A DNA stretch of 64,000 bases from JABDBL01 sp963845445 (lineage in GTDB: Bacteria; Cyanobacteriota; Vampirovibrionia; Obscuribacterales; Obscuribacteraceae). Position numbers and translations under genes: made by a program. The first letter of the stretch is position 1. Every line of letters begins with the position of its first letter. Below are positions 1 through 9,086 of this stretch, in pieces. The notes below the pieces were generated by a model, which worked only from the letters and a program-made list of their open reading frames with translations, did not search any database and had not been told where the DNA came from. The stretch spans positions 1,674,001 to 1,738,000 of the forward strand of contig CAWJSE010000002.1 in assembly GCA_963845445.1 (NCBI GenBank), written 5' to 3'.

Positions 1-818
1 GCTTCGACGAAGTAAAAGACCCACAAACTAGAGAAGCAATTAAAGAATTAACACGGAGTTATGCAACACCAACGGATTATTTTGTTGAAAAGCTAGCAGA
101 AGGGGTGGGCATGATTGCAGCTGCCTTTTACCCCAAACAAGTGATCGTGAGACTATCTGATTTTAAAACAAACGAATACGCTAATTTGCTGGGTGGTAAA
201 TATTTTGAGCCCAAAGAAGATAATCCTATGATTGGCTTTCGTGGCGCCTCTCGTTATTATGATGATCGCTACCGCGATGGTTTTGCATTGGAGTGCAGAG
301 CTCTCCTCAAAGCGCGAGAGGATATGGGGTTAATCAATATTAAAATAATGGTGCCGTTTTGCCGCACGGTAAAAGAAGGACAAATGGTTCTTGATGAAAT
401 GTCTAAAAACGGATTAGCCAGAGGCAAAAACGGTCTGGAAGTTTATATGATGTGTGAATTACCATCAAATGTATTATGTATCGATGAATTTGCCCAGTTG
501 TTTGACGGGTTTTCTATTGGTTCAAATGATCTTACTCAACTTACCCTTGGCTTGGACCGCGATTCTGAATTAGTCGCTAGATTATTCGATGAACGGGATT
601 TATCTGTAAAGCGAGCTATCACGCAGGCAATTAGCGGTGCCAAAAGGCATGGTAGAAAAATCGGTATCTGTGGACAGGCTCCTAGCGATTATCCTGAAAT
701 TGTCAAATTTTTAGTTGAACAAGGAATTGATACCATTTCGTTAAGCGAAGATGTCATCTTGAAAACACTCCTTAGCATAGCTGAAATTGAAAGCCAAACC
801 GCTTTGGTACGTGCCTAA
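1..818 (+). CDS. ppsA: Phosphoenolpyruvate synthase, C-terminal part (5' end outside window)
   Basis: Converts pyruvate, ATP and water to phosphoenolpyruvate, AMP and phosphate; a cytoplasmic entry step to gluconeogenesis. The frame is open from base 3, so this is the tail of a gene starting upstream. Visible PEP-utilising TIM-barrel motifs are VIVRLSDFKTNEYANL, GFRGASRYYD, a phosphate-binding stretch near FSIGSNDLTQLTLGLDRDS and the catalytic-loop segment GICGQAPSDYPE, which holds the conserved Cys. The C-terminus (SLSEDVILKTL) is the normal family end, so the 3' side is intact. A pyruvate phosphate dikinase would have a different sequence around the RLSDFKTNEY block, so PEP synthase is favoured. 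It ends 141 bases before the next gene. Confidence 0.93.
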   Translation, partial: FDEVKDPQTREAIKELTRSYATPTDYFVEKLAEGVGMIAAAFYPKQVIVRLSDFKTNEYANLLGGKYFEPKEDNPMIGFRGASRYYDDRYRDGFALECRALLKAREDMGLINIKIMVPFCRTVKEGQMVLDEMSKNGLARGKNGLEVYMMCELPSNVLCIDEFAQLFDGFSIGSNDLTQLTLGLDRDSELVARLFDERDLSVKRAITQAISGAKRHGRKIGICGQAPSDYPEIVKFLVEQGIDTISLSEDVILKTLLSIAEIESQTALVRA

Positions 819-959
819 CTTGATTACGAAACCGATCATCCTAAAGACTGATTTATTCACAATATCCGTTTCTAATCCTGCTGGATAGTCACTTCGAATG
901 ATGCAAGAAATTATTGAATGTCAGATGATAACAGAAGTGAAAGTCCGGAGACTAATATT

Positions 960-1802
960 ATGAAAAACAATTCTTACCTTTTAGCACTGGATGGCTCGGT
1001 TGAGTCTAAAGCTGCAGCATACGTTGCCTGGCAGTTAGCAAAAAAGACTGGTGCGCGGCTTGTCGCTCAACATGTGGTTAATATTCGTGATACTTGGCGG
1101 TTTCTTCGCCCTAAGTCAGCCGGTTTGATAGGCAGTGGGCCTTATATAGAGGCATTTGAACACGTCACCGAAGGACAGCGTTCAGTAGCAGAAGCTCTTA
1201 TGGAATCTTATCGTACACAGGCAGCAGGACAAAACATAGACTTTGCTACCTACATCGATGAGGGCGACGTAGTAAGCGAAATAACTAAGAGAACAAGAGA
1301 GCATGACCTGCTTATCATTGGTCACCGTAAGATAAATGAGAAACAGAATGGAGAATATAGTTTGTGTGAAGAACTAGCAAACTTTTCCTATTGTCCCATA
1401 TTAATAGTAACCTCTGATTGCAGCCATTGGAAGAAGCTACGTATCAATATAGAAAATACAAAAATAGATTTGGCAGCGGTTGAAAAACTAAGTAAATTTG
1501 GACAAAGTATTGGGTTATTGATGCAGCTCAATATAAGCTCGTCCATCCCTACCGCTAATCTCCAAAGCTTATTAAGTGTCCTCCCCTTATGCCCGGGGTC
1601 TAAATCTTGGGATATATACATGGAGGGCGATAGCTCAGAGATTCATGACGATGAGCTACCGGTAATAATGCCAACTTTAACAAGAAGTGGTTCGAGTGTG
1701 CGGACTAATTTAAAAACCGAAATCAATAAAATGTCACAGCCAGCTACTTTAGTTTGGCTTCCCACCTCCCGTGTAATGGCTCCGGTTGGAATCAGTATAT
1801 AA
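960..1802 (+). CDS. Universal stress protein (UspA-like)
   Basis: A 280-residue cytoplasmic protein with one recognisable Usp domain in the first ~145 residues. It opens with SYLLALDGSVESKAA, as Usp domains do, and ends with HDLLIIGHRK and CPILIVTS, in place of the usual GxRG...G(S/T) ATP loop. The second half (residues ~150-280) has no clear Usp signature and may be a diverged second domain. I chose the ATG at 960 rather than the in-frame ATG at 918 because GGAG lies nine bases before it (947-950). Usp proteins are generally linked to starvation, redox or oxygen stress. The binding loop is not canonical, so ATP binding is uncertain. Confidence 0.75.
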   Translation: MKNNSYLLALDGSVESKAAAYVAWQLAKKTGARLVAQHVVNIRDTWRFLRPKSAGLIGSGPYIEAFEHVTEGQRSVAEALMESYRTQAAGQNIDFATYIDEGDVVSEITKRTREHDLLIIGHRKINEKQNGEYSLCEELANFSYCPILIVTSDCSHWKKLRINIENTKIDLAAVEKLSKFGQSIGLLMQLNISSSIPTANLQSLLSVLPLCPGSKSWDIYMEGDSSEIHDDELPVIMPTLTRSGSSVRTNLKTEINKMSQPATLVWLPTSRVMAPVGISI

Positions 1803-1954
1803 TTTGTGCCTTTAATAAGAGTGGATTGCAGAGAAATAATTATTCAGTATAACAACTTTCAAATTACAGCCAGTCATGTGTTAAGGCTCGTCTCAGTCAT
1901 GTACTTCGTAGTCAAACTATGTCTTAGAACTGGGAGTTATCTGTTCTCTTCGTT

Positions 1955-2137
1955 TTGATCGCTGGATTCTCAACGCTCATTTTTTTCATGGGACATGCAC
2001 CCAGCAATCAAGCTCCGCCTCTACCAGACGGCAGCACCAGGATGACAGACAATGCACTCGTCGTTATTCCAACTACGCCAGCAACTAGATGGATAAATGA
2101 TGATAAATTCTATTATTTTCTATCTAGCCAAACTTGA
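1955..2137 (+). CDS. Doubtful small ORF with one hydrophobic segment
   Basis: A 60-codon ORF from a TTG codon; a stop at 1925-1927 closes the frame upstream. The start is hydrophobic (IAGFSTLIFFMG) and the rest is Pro/Thr-rich, as in a small secreted or anchored peptide. GGGAG lies at 1932-1936, too far for this TTG. The end overlaps the last bases of the convergent gene at 2120. I recognise no family. It is listed because it is the only candidate in the 317-base stretch 1803-2119, which otherwise shows nothing. Confidence 0.2.
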   Translation: MIAGFSTLIFFMGHAPSNQAPPLPDGSTRMTDNALVVIPTTPATRWINDDKFYYFLSSQT

Positions 2138-2482
2138 ATTGCTTGGAAGCAAAATATAATCTTCTAAATTTTTTTGATCTTTATAAGCTCGATATTGAGC
2201 ATGTTCTGCAAGCGAATGATTGAAAATGCAAGTCGGGTGCTCATTTTCATAATAATGTGTCCAAAATTCTATGCCGTAGTGCTCTAAAAGCTGGCGGTAA
2301 TCTTCTTTAGCTAAATCATGTCCCTTAATCATGAAATCTTTTCTGATTTCCAAGCAATCTTGGCATTGCTTTTGATGCTCCAGAATACGTTTATATGCAT
2401 TATGCAATCTTTTACGTTCAGCTGTATCGAAACACTTTTCTCTAATATTGTTTATGCTATTTGCGAAAGATTGAAATATCAT
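2120..2482 (-). CDS. Hypothetical protein with a CxxC pair
   Basis: About 120 residues, helical and charged, with the pair CQDC and a following region rich in His, Tyr and Glu (HYYENEHPTC). No family is recognised. The longest ORF starts at 2593, but the ATG at 2482 is preceded by GAGG at an eight-base spacing and gives a cleaner N-terminus, so it is the preferred start. The Cys and His residues could bind metal or haem, but there is no CxxCH motif. It lies downstream of the diheme cytochrome gene on the same strand with about 180 bases between, so co-transcription is possible. Confidence 0.55.
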   Translation of the reverse strand: MIFQSFANSINNIREKCFDTAERKRLHNAYKRILEHQKQCQDCLEIRKDFMIKGHDLAKEDYRQLLEHYGIEFWTHYYENEHPTCIFNHSLAEHAQYRAYKDQKNLEDYILLPSNSSLAR

Positions 2483-2664
2483 TGTTTTATCCTCAGTGCC
2501 GCAATTGAATAAGAACGAGTTTATTATCGTTGATTCGGTACAATAAAATATCGTCTTTGAGATTGATAAGTGATCAGCCTTAAGGACGATCACTAAGGAT
2601 TCTCGATCCTAGCTCCGGTCGCTACAGGACTGGGGTAATTTAGCCGAAAAAATCAATATTATTT

Positions 2665-3462
2665 CTAATTACAAGACATTAGGAATTTGCAGATCTTGTC
2701 AATTTCTGCCTTGCTCAAACCAGATGGCGGCATTACAGTACCGCGTCCTCCGTATTCATCATCACCATTTTGAGTAAAGAATTCGACATTGGTAATGTGT
2801 TCTCTAACATGGTTTTCGGTACGTCTTTTATTTAAATCATCAAAAGTTGGTGCAAAGTGTCCACCAATACCATGAATAGAATGACAAGCAATACAACCAT
2901 ATTGATAGACAAGTTGTCTGCCTTCCTTAATTATTGTTGGATCACTAGCTTCAATGGTTTCTTGCTTCTCTGTAGATTTTCCTACATTAATATTAGTCTT
3001 ATGTGTACCAACAAGAAAACCATTTGTAGGGATTGGTAGGGTGAGCAAATATTGGGTGATCAGTTTTGCCTCGTTGGGCGCGATACGTAAATGTGGCATG
3101 AGTTCTGGTTTTCCATACAATTTGGCAAATTCTGCCTCTGCTGCTGGTCCGCGGGTGATACGAGAGAGAATGAATTCTTTGCTACGATAAGCTCCTATGC
3201 CGTCCAGCGGTGGCGCTAAACAACCACCCTGTCCGCTAATAGAATGGCATGTCATACAATTATTTTGTTGAAAAACAACTTTTCCTGACCGACTGCTTGC
3301 ATCTTGAAGCAGCGGTATGTAATTGTTTGGTTTAACAATGAGCCCATGTTCCTTTATATCAGCCATATTCTGCGCAGAAGAATTAAGGCTGAAGATAATA
3401 CTGCACATTACATAAAGAGATAATGTGGAACATACTTGTTTTAATGAAAATATTTTTTGCAT
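2665..3462 (-). CDS. Secreted diheme cytochrome c
   Basis: A 265-residue periplasmic electron carrier. After an N-terminal signal segment (hydrophobic stretch around residues 8-28, cleavage likely near SSA-QN) there are two cytochrome c domains with haem-binding motifs CMTCHS and CIACHS. Candidate axial-ligand Met residues are in ELMPHL and in GTVMPPSGLS. The ATG at 3462 is chosen over the upstream codon at 3492 because AGAGG precedes it by six bases and it places the signal peptide at the very start. The gene follows the hox operon on the same strand with ~200 bases between, so it may be a respiratory partner or an independent gene. The redox partner is unknown. Confidence 0.88.
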   Translation of the reverse strand: MQKIFSLKQVCSTLSLYVMCSIIFSLNSSAQNMADIKEHGLIVKPNNYIPLLQDASSRSGKVVFQQNNCMTCHSISGQGGCLAPPLDGIGAYRSKEFILSRITRGPAAEAEFAKLYGKPELMPHLRIAPNEAKLITQYLLTLPIPTNGFLVGTHKTNINVGKSTEKQETIEASDPTIIKEGRQLVYQYGCIACHSIHGIGGHFAPTFDDLNKRRTENHVREHITNVEFFTQNGDDEYGGRGTVMPPSGLSKAEIDKICKFLMSCN

Positions 3463-3662
3463 ATTAGTCCTCTGTCCTACAAGACTTGCCACTAAGTGAT
3501 ATTGAAAAGTTACTATTGACCCAGGATAACTGGTGACATTCCTCCTCGATTTTGGCAGGGCAATTATATTGTTAATACAGCTCCTTTACCTGCAGATATC
3601 TGGCTATTTATTTTTCCATTTAGCTTATGATGTTTACAATGGGGAAACTTCGGAAATCGCTT

Positions 3663-4151
3663 TTAAGAAGTCGTTCTCAGGTTAGCTAATGTTTCATCTA
3701 AGCATACTTCCTGAGAGCAAATTTTTTCAAGAATAAGTTTAGTTGCTTTAGGTACTGCTTCTTTTAACAAAGGTGACAATTCTTCCCCCAGTTCAAAATA
3801 CACGCCACCAATTGTACAAAGCCATGCCGGTGGCATATTTCCATATAGTCTTTTGACTTCATCAAGCAGATCTTGGGGAGTACAATAATGGCTAAATAGT
3901 GAGTTGTTCTTAGGTATTTGATTCAATAAGATAAATTGCAAATCTCCAGGTATAAAATCATAACTAGTGTCAACAAAAATTACTCCTTCAGACCGGTTAA
4001 TAGAATCAATTAGTTCTGGCATTAACTGATGAACAATGATGATTTTGGCTAAATTTTCAATAGTAGAATATGCTTTAAGCATTTTGCACACTTCAAGCCC
4101 AAAACAATCATCACTCCTTAGCGAATTGCCATAGCCAATAATTGACCACAT
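3663..4151 (-). CDS. hoxW: NiFe-hydrogenase maturation protease (HoxW type)
   Basis: A 162-residue endopeptidase that removes the C-terminal extension of the hydrogenase large subunit after nickel insertion. The family signature is at the N-terminus (IIGYGNSLRSDDCFGLEV), where GN and the Asp/Glu serve nickel recognition. A second acidic residue lies in VIFVDTSYD and a His in LFSHYC. It starts nine bases after the hoxH stop, the usual place for the dedicated protease. The assignment as the protease for HoxH rests on this adjacency. Confidence 0.88.
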   Translation of the reverse strand: MWSIIGYGNSLRSDDCFGLEVCKMLKAYSTIENLAKIIIVHQLMPELIDSINRSEGVIFVDTSYDFIPGDLQFILLNQIPKNNSLFSHYCTPQDLLDEVKRLYGNMPPAWLCTIGGVYFELGEELSPLLKEAVPKATKLILEKICSQEVCLDETLANLRTTS

Positions 4152-4160
4152 CGTAACTTT

Positions 4161-5573
4161 TTAACGTCTTACCTCATCTAAAATTGCTCCGTCTTCGGCA
4201 ATTAACTGTACATACAAAGGCATTGCACCGAAAGCATGAGTCGAACAACTCAAGCAAGGATCAAAAGTTCTAATTACCGCTTCTATACGATTTAGAATGC
4301 CATCAGATAAATTTTCACCCTTTATATAATACTTAGCTGCCTGGGTAATACCACGATTCATAGCCAGATTATTATGTCCTGTAGCAATAACTAGGTCACA
4401 ATAAGTTATCAAACCATTCTCGTCGATCCTATAATGATGCATTAAAGTACCACGGGGAGCTTCGGATACGCCAAAACCCTCATAAGCATTAGGCTCAGCA
4501 TAAGCACGCACATGTTTATCAAGAATATCTGGCTCATTCAATAATTGTTCAATTTTCTCAAAAGCATATAATATTTCAATCAGGCGGGCGTAATGATAAT
4601 AAAAAGAACTTTTATGATCGAGTTTGTTGAAAATAGCTAACGCTTTATCAGCTCGCTCAGTACCACAGCTAGAGGCAATATGCAGTCTTGCTAATGGACC
4701 AACACGATAAATTCCATCTGGATAACCAAGGGGTTTGTAATATGGTGATTTTAGATAGCTATAAGGTGTAATTGCTTCGTCTATAATTGTTCCATATTTT
4801 TCTGGACTCAATCGATTGACTACTGTATTGCCTTTGTCATCCACAAGATTGAGCCAACCATCGTAAGTCTCTAATTCATTATTGTCTCCAACTAATGACA
4901 TATACAAGCTTGGAAAATTGGCAAATACAGATATTTCTTCGCTAAAACGTTCCAATTGAGAAGTAAACCAAGACACCATGGAATCTGCAATTGTAATGAC
5001 CCCTGGCAGAAGAGAGAGAATTTGTTCACGATGTTCTTTTGATAATGGTTCATTGACGCCACCAGCTACAACCCAGCCAGGATGGATACGCTTACCGCCA
5101 AGCATTTCGATAATTTGTTGTCCTACTTGCCTAAGCTTTATCCCATTACGTGCCATAGTAGGGTTGGCCCTTGCTACCCCAACAAGACTTCGTTCGCTTA
5201 AATCTGCATCCATACCAAGCAATAAGTCTGGCGATGATAAATAGAAAAAACTTAAAGCATGTGACTGTGCAATTTGGGCCAAATTGATAATACGACGGAG
5301 TTTAATAGCGGTTGGCGGAATGCGGACAGATAGTAACATGTCACAAGCTTTGGCTGAGGCAACTAAATGGCTAACCGGACAAATTCCACAAATACGAGAC
5401 ATTAAGGATGGCATTTCATGGAATGGGCGTCCCACCACAAATTTTTCAAAACCACGTAATTGGGTTACATGAAATAATGCTTCTTGTACTTCGCCAGAAT
5501 CATTTAAATGTATGGTTATCTTTGAATGTCCCTCTATGCGAGTGACCGGATCAATGACAATTTCTTTACCCAT
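4161..5573 (-). CDS. hoxH: NAD-linked bidirectional [NiFe]-hydrogenase large subunit
   Basis: Holds the NiFe(CN)2CO site where H2 is split or formed. The proximal Cys pair is in RICGICPVSH (about residue 60) and the distal pair in DPCLSCSTH near the C-terminus. After that His follows a 24-residue tail (AFGAMPLYV...), the peptide removed by the HoxW protease, so the gene encodes an unprocessed precursor. The length of 470 residues matches HoxH of the group 3d enzymes. It is preceded by hoxY with a 16-base gap and followed by hoxW, all in one operon. All four nickel-binding Cys are present. Confidence 0.96.
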   Translation of the reverse strand: MGKEIVIDPVTRIEGHSKITIHLNDSGEVQEALFHVTQLRGFEKFVVGRPFHEMPSLMSRICGICPVSHLVASAKACDMLLSVRIPPTAIKLRRIINLAQIAQSHALSFFYLSSPDLLLGMDADLSERSLVGVARANPTMARNGIKLRQVGQQIIEMLGGKRIHPGWVVAGGVNEPLSKEHREQILSLLPGVITIADSMVSWFTSQLERFSEEISVFANFPSLYMSLVGDNNELETYDGWLNLVDDKGNTVVNRLSPEKYGTIIDEAITPYSYLKSPYYKPLGYPDGIYRVGPLARLHIASSCGTERADKALAIFNKLDHKSSFYYHYARLIEILYAFEKIEQLLNEPDILDKHVRAYAEPNAYEGFGVSEAPRGTLMHHYRIDENGLITYCDLVIATGHNNLAMNRGITQAAKYYIKGENLSDGILNRIEAVIRTFDPCLSCSTHAFGAMPLYVQLIAEDGAILDEVRR

Positions 5574-5589
5574 TGATTATTCCTCGCAA

Positions 5590-6126
5590 TTAGGAGCCAA
5601 AATGCGTTTTGCCGTGTAGGTCTGGTTTACGTTCGGCTAATAAATCGAGTATTACCGAATGAATGATATCTGCAGATGGAGGACAACCAGGAACAAATAC
5701 ATCAACTTTGACAACATTGTGTACTGGTAATGCATTAGCACAAAGCAATGGTACATTGCTTGGTTGCCTAGGGTTATTTCCTGCACTCACTCGCTCAAGA
5801 ATTTCGCCAACACTCATAGGATTACGCATGGAAGGGACATTAGCAGTAACAGCACAATCACCCAGCGACACCAATATATTTGTTTTAGAACGAACCAGTT
5901 GGATTTTTTTAAGATCATCTTCATTACTGACAGCACCTTCAACCAGAGTTATGTCTACATGATCTGGAAATTGCTTTCTATCTACAAGCGGACTATAAAC
6001 GAGATCAACTTTTTCTAGCAAATCCAATAACCTTTCATCCATATCAAGAAAAGACATATGGCAGCCGGAGCAACCATCAAGCCATACAGTAGCTAAGCTT
6101 TTTCGTTTGCCCATAGTTTGTCTCAT
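5590..6126 (-). CDS. hoxY: Bidirectional hydrogenase small subunit
   Basis: Carries the iron-sulfur cluster next to the NiFe site and passes electrons between HoxH and the diaphorase part. Cluster-binding motifs are LDGCSGCHMSF at the N-terminus, GDCAVTANVPSMRN in the middle and FVPGCPPSAD near the C-terminus. The 178-residue length fits HoxY, which is shorter than uptake-hydrogenase small subunits and has no Tat signal. The start ATG overlaps the hoxU stop (ATGA at 6123-6126), a sign of translational coupling. Confidence 0.95.
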   Translation of the reverse strand: MRQTMGKRKSLATVWLDGCSGCHMSFLDMDERLLDLLEKVDLVYSPLVDRKQFPDHVDITLVEGAVSNEDDLKKIQLVRSKTNILVSLGDCAVTANVPSMRNPMSVGEILERVSAGNNPRQPSNVPLLCANALPVHNVVKVDVFVPGCPPSADIIHSVILDLLAERKPDLHGKTHFGS

Positions 6127-6830
6127 TTTTTCGCTTTTCGTATTTCTTCCAGATATGTAAGAAATTCCGTATGTTTAACCATTTCACCGCCACCCTTGCC
6201 CTTCTCAAATAATGCTCCGGTAGGGCAAACTTCGACACATTTACCACAACTGGTACAACTTGTAGAATCACCCCATGCTTGATTTAAATCGCTAACTAAA
6301 TGAGATTCGATTCCTCGCCCTGCTATATCCCAGGTATGGGCACCTTCGACTTCATCACAAACGCGAACACAGCGACTGCACAGAACACAACGATTAGGAT
6401 CAAATGTGAAGCGTTCATGTGAAGCATCAACATTACGCTTAGGAAAGCGATAAGGCAATGAAATATGATCAACACCTTGATCTGTTGCTCTATCTTGCAA
6501 TTCACAATTACCATTAGATACGCATACTGAGCAGATATGATTGCCTTCGGTATAAAGCATCTCTACAATCATACGTCGATATTTAGCTAATCTGTCCGAT
6601 TCGGTTTGTACAACCATGCCTTCATAGACATTGGTCACACACGCTGGCAGAAGTTTATTATTGCCTTCTATGTGAACAAGGCAAATGCGGCAGCCACCCC
6701 AAGCAGATAGCCCGTCTAAGTAACAAAGGGTAGGAATATCAATTTGATGTTCTTTAGCCACTTGCAAAATAGTCTCATCGTCACGACCGCTTACGTTTTG
6801 CCCATTAATTGTAAGTGTCACAACACGCAT
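6123..6830 (-). CDS. hoxU: Bidirectional hydrogenase diaphorase subunit, iron-sulfur
   Basis: Electron-transfer subunit related to the N-terminal part of NuoG. In order: a plant-type [2Fe-2S] domain (CYLDGLSAWGGCRIC, then CVT), a His/Cys3 segment (HICSVCVSNGNC), and two [4Fe-4S] motifs (CVLCSRCVRVC and CTSCGKCVEVC). It links HoxF to HoxY. The start at 6830 is chosen because AAGGAGG precedes it by five bases; the longer ORF from 6881 would add 17 residues. It overlaps the end of hoxF by 13 bases. The length of 235 residues is normal. Confidence 0.95.
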   Translation of the reverse strand: MRVVTLTINGQNVSGRDDETILQVAKEHQIDIPTLCYLDGLSAWGGCRICLVHIEGNNKLLPACVTNVYEGMVVQTESDRLAKYRRMIVEMLYTEGNHICSVCVSNGNCELQDRATDQGVDHISLPYRFPKRNVDASHERFTFDPNRCVLCSRCVRVCDEVEGAHTWDIAGRGIESHLVSDLNQAWGDSTSCTSCGKCVEVCPTGALFEKGKGGGEMVKHTEFLTYLEEIRKAKK

Positions 6831-8521
6831 TGAGGCCTCCTTATATCTTGCCCAACTGGACCACAAACTCCAGCGGGGCAATGATGATCAACTATATGAG
6901 CTAAATACTCATCTCTGAAAAATCTTAAGGTGCTAAGCACCGGATTTGGTGCACCCTGGCCGAGTCCACAAAGACTGGTATATTTGACCATATCGCATAG
7001 TTCTTCAAGTTGCGCTAAATCTTCCAAGCTTGCTTCACCTTGGGTGATTTTATTCAAAATGTCATACATATGAACTGTGCCTACTCGACATGGTATGCAT
7101 TTACCACAAGATTCAGAAGCACAAAATTGCATAAAAAATTTAGCCACATCAACCATACAAGAGCTATTGTCCATAACAATCATGCCGCCAGAACCTATAA
7201 AAGAACCTAAACTCTGTAATGATTCATAGTCTATAGGCATATCCAAGTGTGCTTCTGGAATACAGCCACCGGCAGGTCCACCTGTTTGCACCGCTTTAAA
7301 ATGATGTCCTTCTGGAACACCGCCGCCTATGTCAAAGATTACTTCACGTAATGTTGTGCCAAAGGGTACTTCAATCAATCCGGTATTCTTAATTCTGCCA
7401 CTTAAGGCAAATGTTTTCGTTCCTTTGCTATTTTCCGTGCCAATTGCAGCAAACCATAGTGCTCCATTATTTATAATAGAACTAATATTGGCATAGGTTT
7501 CAACATTATTTATTAGTGTTGGCTGACCCCATAGTCCTGATTCAGCAGGATAAGGAGGTCTTGGGCAGGGCAAACCTCTACCACCTTCAATAGAAGAAAT
7601 CAATGCTGTTTCCTCACCACATACAAAGGCACCAGCACCAAGTCTTATTTCTATCTGGAAATTGAAGGGTGTACCACAAATATTATTGCCAAGAAAACCG
7701 TGTTTTTGTGCACTACTAATAGCTTTCTCAAGTCTTTGCACAGCTAAAGGATATTCGGCGCGGACATATACATAGCCCTTGCTGGCTCCTATAGCATAAG
7801 CTGCAATGGTCATTCCTTCCAATACTTTAAATGGGTAATCTTCAAGAACGCTACGATTCATAAATGCGCCAGGATCACCTTCATCAGCGTTGCAAATGAC
7901 ATATTTTTGTGAACCTTGTGCTTTAACTACAGTATTCCATTTTAATCCTGTCGGATAACCTGCTCCACCTCGTCCTCTCAGACCACTTTTTGTTACTTCC
8001 TGGACAACATTTTGAGGATTCATATCACTAAGAGTTTTGAATAGAGCTGTATATCCTCCTAGTCCAATATAATCTTCAATGCGTTCTGGGTTAAGTAACC
8101 CGCGATATTCTGTTATTATGCGTTGTTGTTTGAAAAAAAATGACGCTTTCGTATCGCATTGCAGACGAGTAACTTGCGCATTTTGTGGATTGTCTAGAAT
8201 AGCTGTAACATCTATAGGCTTGACACCTTTAAGTAATACACCTTCTGGTTGGAGCGAAACTAAGGGTGCCTGAGCACAATTACCCTGACAGCCACCGGGA
8301 GAGACCAGAAATTCTTCTTCGAGCTTTCGTTCTTTAACAGCAACGGTAAATGACTCCAACACTGTATCGCTCCCACATGACTGACAAGCTGTGCCCATAC
8401 AAACATATATCCGTCGCTTAAACCGGGCTTGGCGTTCTCTTTCTTGTTTAGCCAGACTTTCTAAATCTTCGATGCTAAGTACGTGGTCAATTGGTGGCTT
8501 TGATTCTGAATGACTATTCAT
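6818..8521 (-). CDS. hoxF: Bidirectional hydrogenase diaphorase subunit, FMN- and NAD-binding
   Basis: Oxidises NADH or reduces NAD+ for the hydrogenase, related to NuoF with a fused NuoE-like N-terminus. Residues ~35-120 hold a thioredoxin-like [2Fe-2S] domain (CMGTACQSC, CQGNC). Then come the FMN/NAD regions GRGGAGYPTGLKW, NADEGDPGAFMNR and GAFVCGEETALI, and near the C-terminus the [4Fe-4S] motif ESCGKCIPCRVGT. The length of 567 residues is as expected. The start ATG overlaps the hoxE stop by one base (8521). Confidence 0.96.
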   Translation of the reverse strand: MNSHSESKPPIDHVLSIEDLESLAKQERERQARFKRRIYVCMGTACQSCGSDTVLESFTVAVKERKLEEEFLVSPGGCQGNCAQAPLVSLQPEGVLLKGVKPIDVTAILDNPQNAQVTRLQCDTKASFFFKQQRIITEYRGLLNPERIEDYIGLGGYTALFKTLSDMNPQNVVQEVTKSGLRGRGGAGYPTGLKWNTVVKAQGSQKYVICNADEGDPGAFMNRSVLEDYPFKVLEGMTIAAYAIGASKGYVYVRAEYPLAVQRLEKAISSAQKHGFLGNNICGTPFNFQIEIRLGAGAFVCGEETALISSIEGGRGLPCPRPPYPAESGLWGQPTLINNVETYANISSIINNGALWFAAIGTENSKGTKTFALSGRIKNTGLIEVPFGTTLREVIFDIGGGVPEGHHFKAVQTGGPAGGCIPEAHLDMPIDYESLQSLGSFIGSGGMIVMDNSSCMVDVAKFFMQFCASESCGKCIPCRVGTVHMYDILNKITQGEASLEDLAQLEELCDMVKYTSLCGLGQGAPNPVLSTLRFFRDEYLAHIVDHHCPAGVCGPVGQDIRRPQCVL

Positions 8522-9033
8522 TACTTAAGCCATCCTCTAATTTGTTGTTCCATTTTTTCTGGAGTTAGATTACCAAAGACTTGCCCATCAAAAACGCCAG
8601 CTGGAGCTATACCACAAGCTCCTAAACAGCGTGCCACTATCAACGAAACTTTGTTGTCCTCTGTAGTCTCAGAGGCACGAATATGTGCACAGCGTTCTAC
8701 TGTGTCCAATAATTTTGTTGCGCCTTTGATATAGCATGCGGTACCTAGGCACACTACACAAGTGTGCTGTCCATGCGGTTTTAATCTAAAATGATTGTAG
8801 AAAGTAGCCACGCCATATACTTTACTTAGTGGTATTCTGAGACATCGGGCAACATAAGTTAATGCGGAGTCATCGAGGTAACCAAATGTATTTTGCACTG
8901 TATGCAATGTTTCGATAAGAGAGCTTGGATCATTGCCATGTTTGCGCATTGAAGCATCAATAATCCGCCAACGTTTGTCGTCAGAAGGAGCAGATATCAA
9001 ATGTGGTGAAATAACTGGGGTAGGATTGAGCAT
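8521..9033 (-). CDS. hoxE: Bidirectional hydrogenase diaphorase subunit, [2Fe-2S]
   Basis: NuoE-like protein of 170 residues, typical of cyanobacterial and related pentameric Hox hydrogenases, where it may connect the diaphorase to other electron carriers such as ferredoxin. The thioredoxin-like [2Fe-2S] ligands are CLGTAC (Cx4C) and CLGAC (Cx3C). The upstream helical part (VYGVATFYNHFRL) is characteristic of the family. It is the first hox structural gene, 53 bases after hypB. Its presence makes the enzyme HoxEFUYH rather than the tetrameric HoxFUYH. Confidence 0.94.
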   Translation of the reverse strand: MLNPTPVISPHLISAPSDDKRWRIIDASMRKHGNDPSSLIETLHTVQNTFGYLDDSALTYVARCLRIPLSKVYGVATFYNHFRLKPHGQHTCVVCLGTACYIKGATKLLDTVERCAHIRASETTEDNKVSLIVARCLGACGIAPAGVFDGQVFGNLTPEKMEQQIRGWLK

Positions 9034-9086
9034 TGTGTTTTAAATATTCTATATACTGGATACTGCAAGAAATTTTAGATCAAAGT

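Noticed and set aside
1388..1621. Antisense ORF of 77 codons within the universal stress protein gene
   Set aside because: Lies wholly inside a convincing gene on the other strand and has no ribosome site or family features.
2587..2612. Hairpin AGGAT-N5-ATCCT as a terminator of the cytochrome gene
   Set aside because: The stem is short with a bulge and no T run follows in the right direction.
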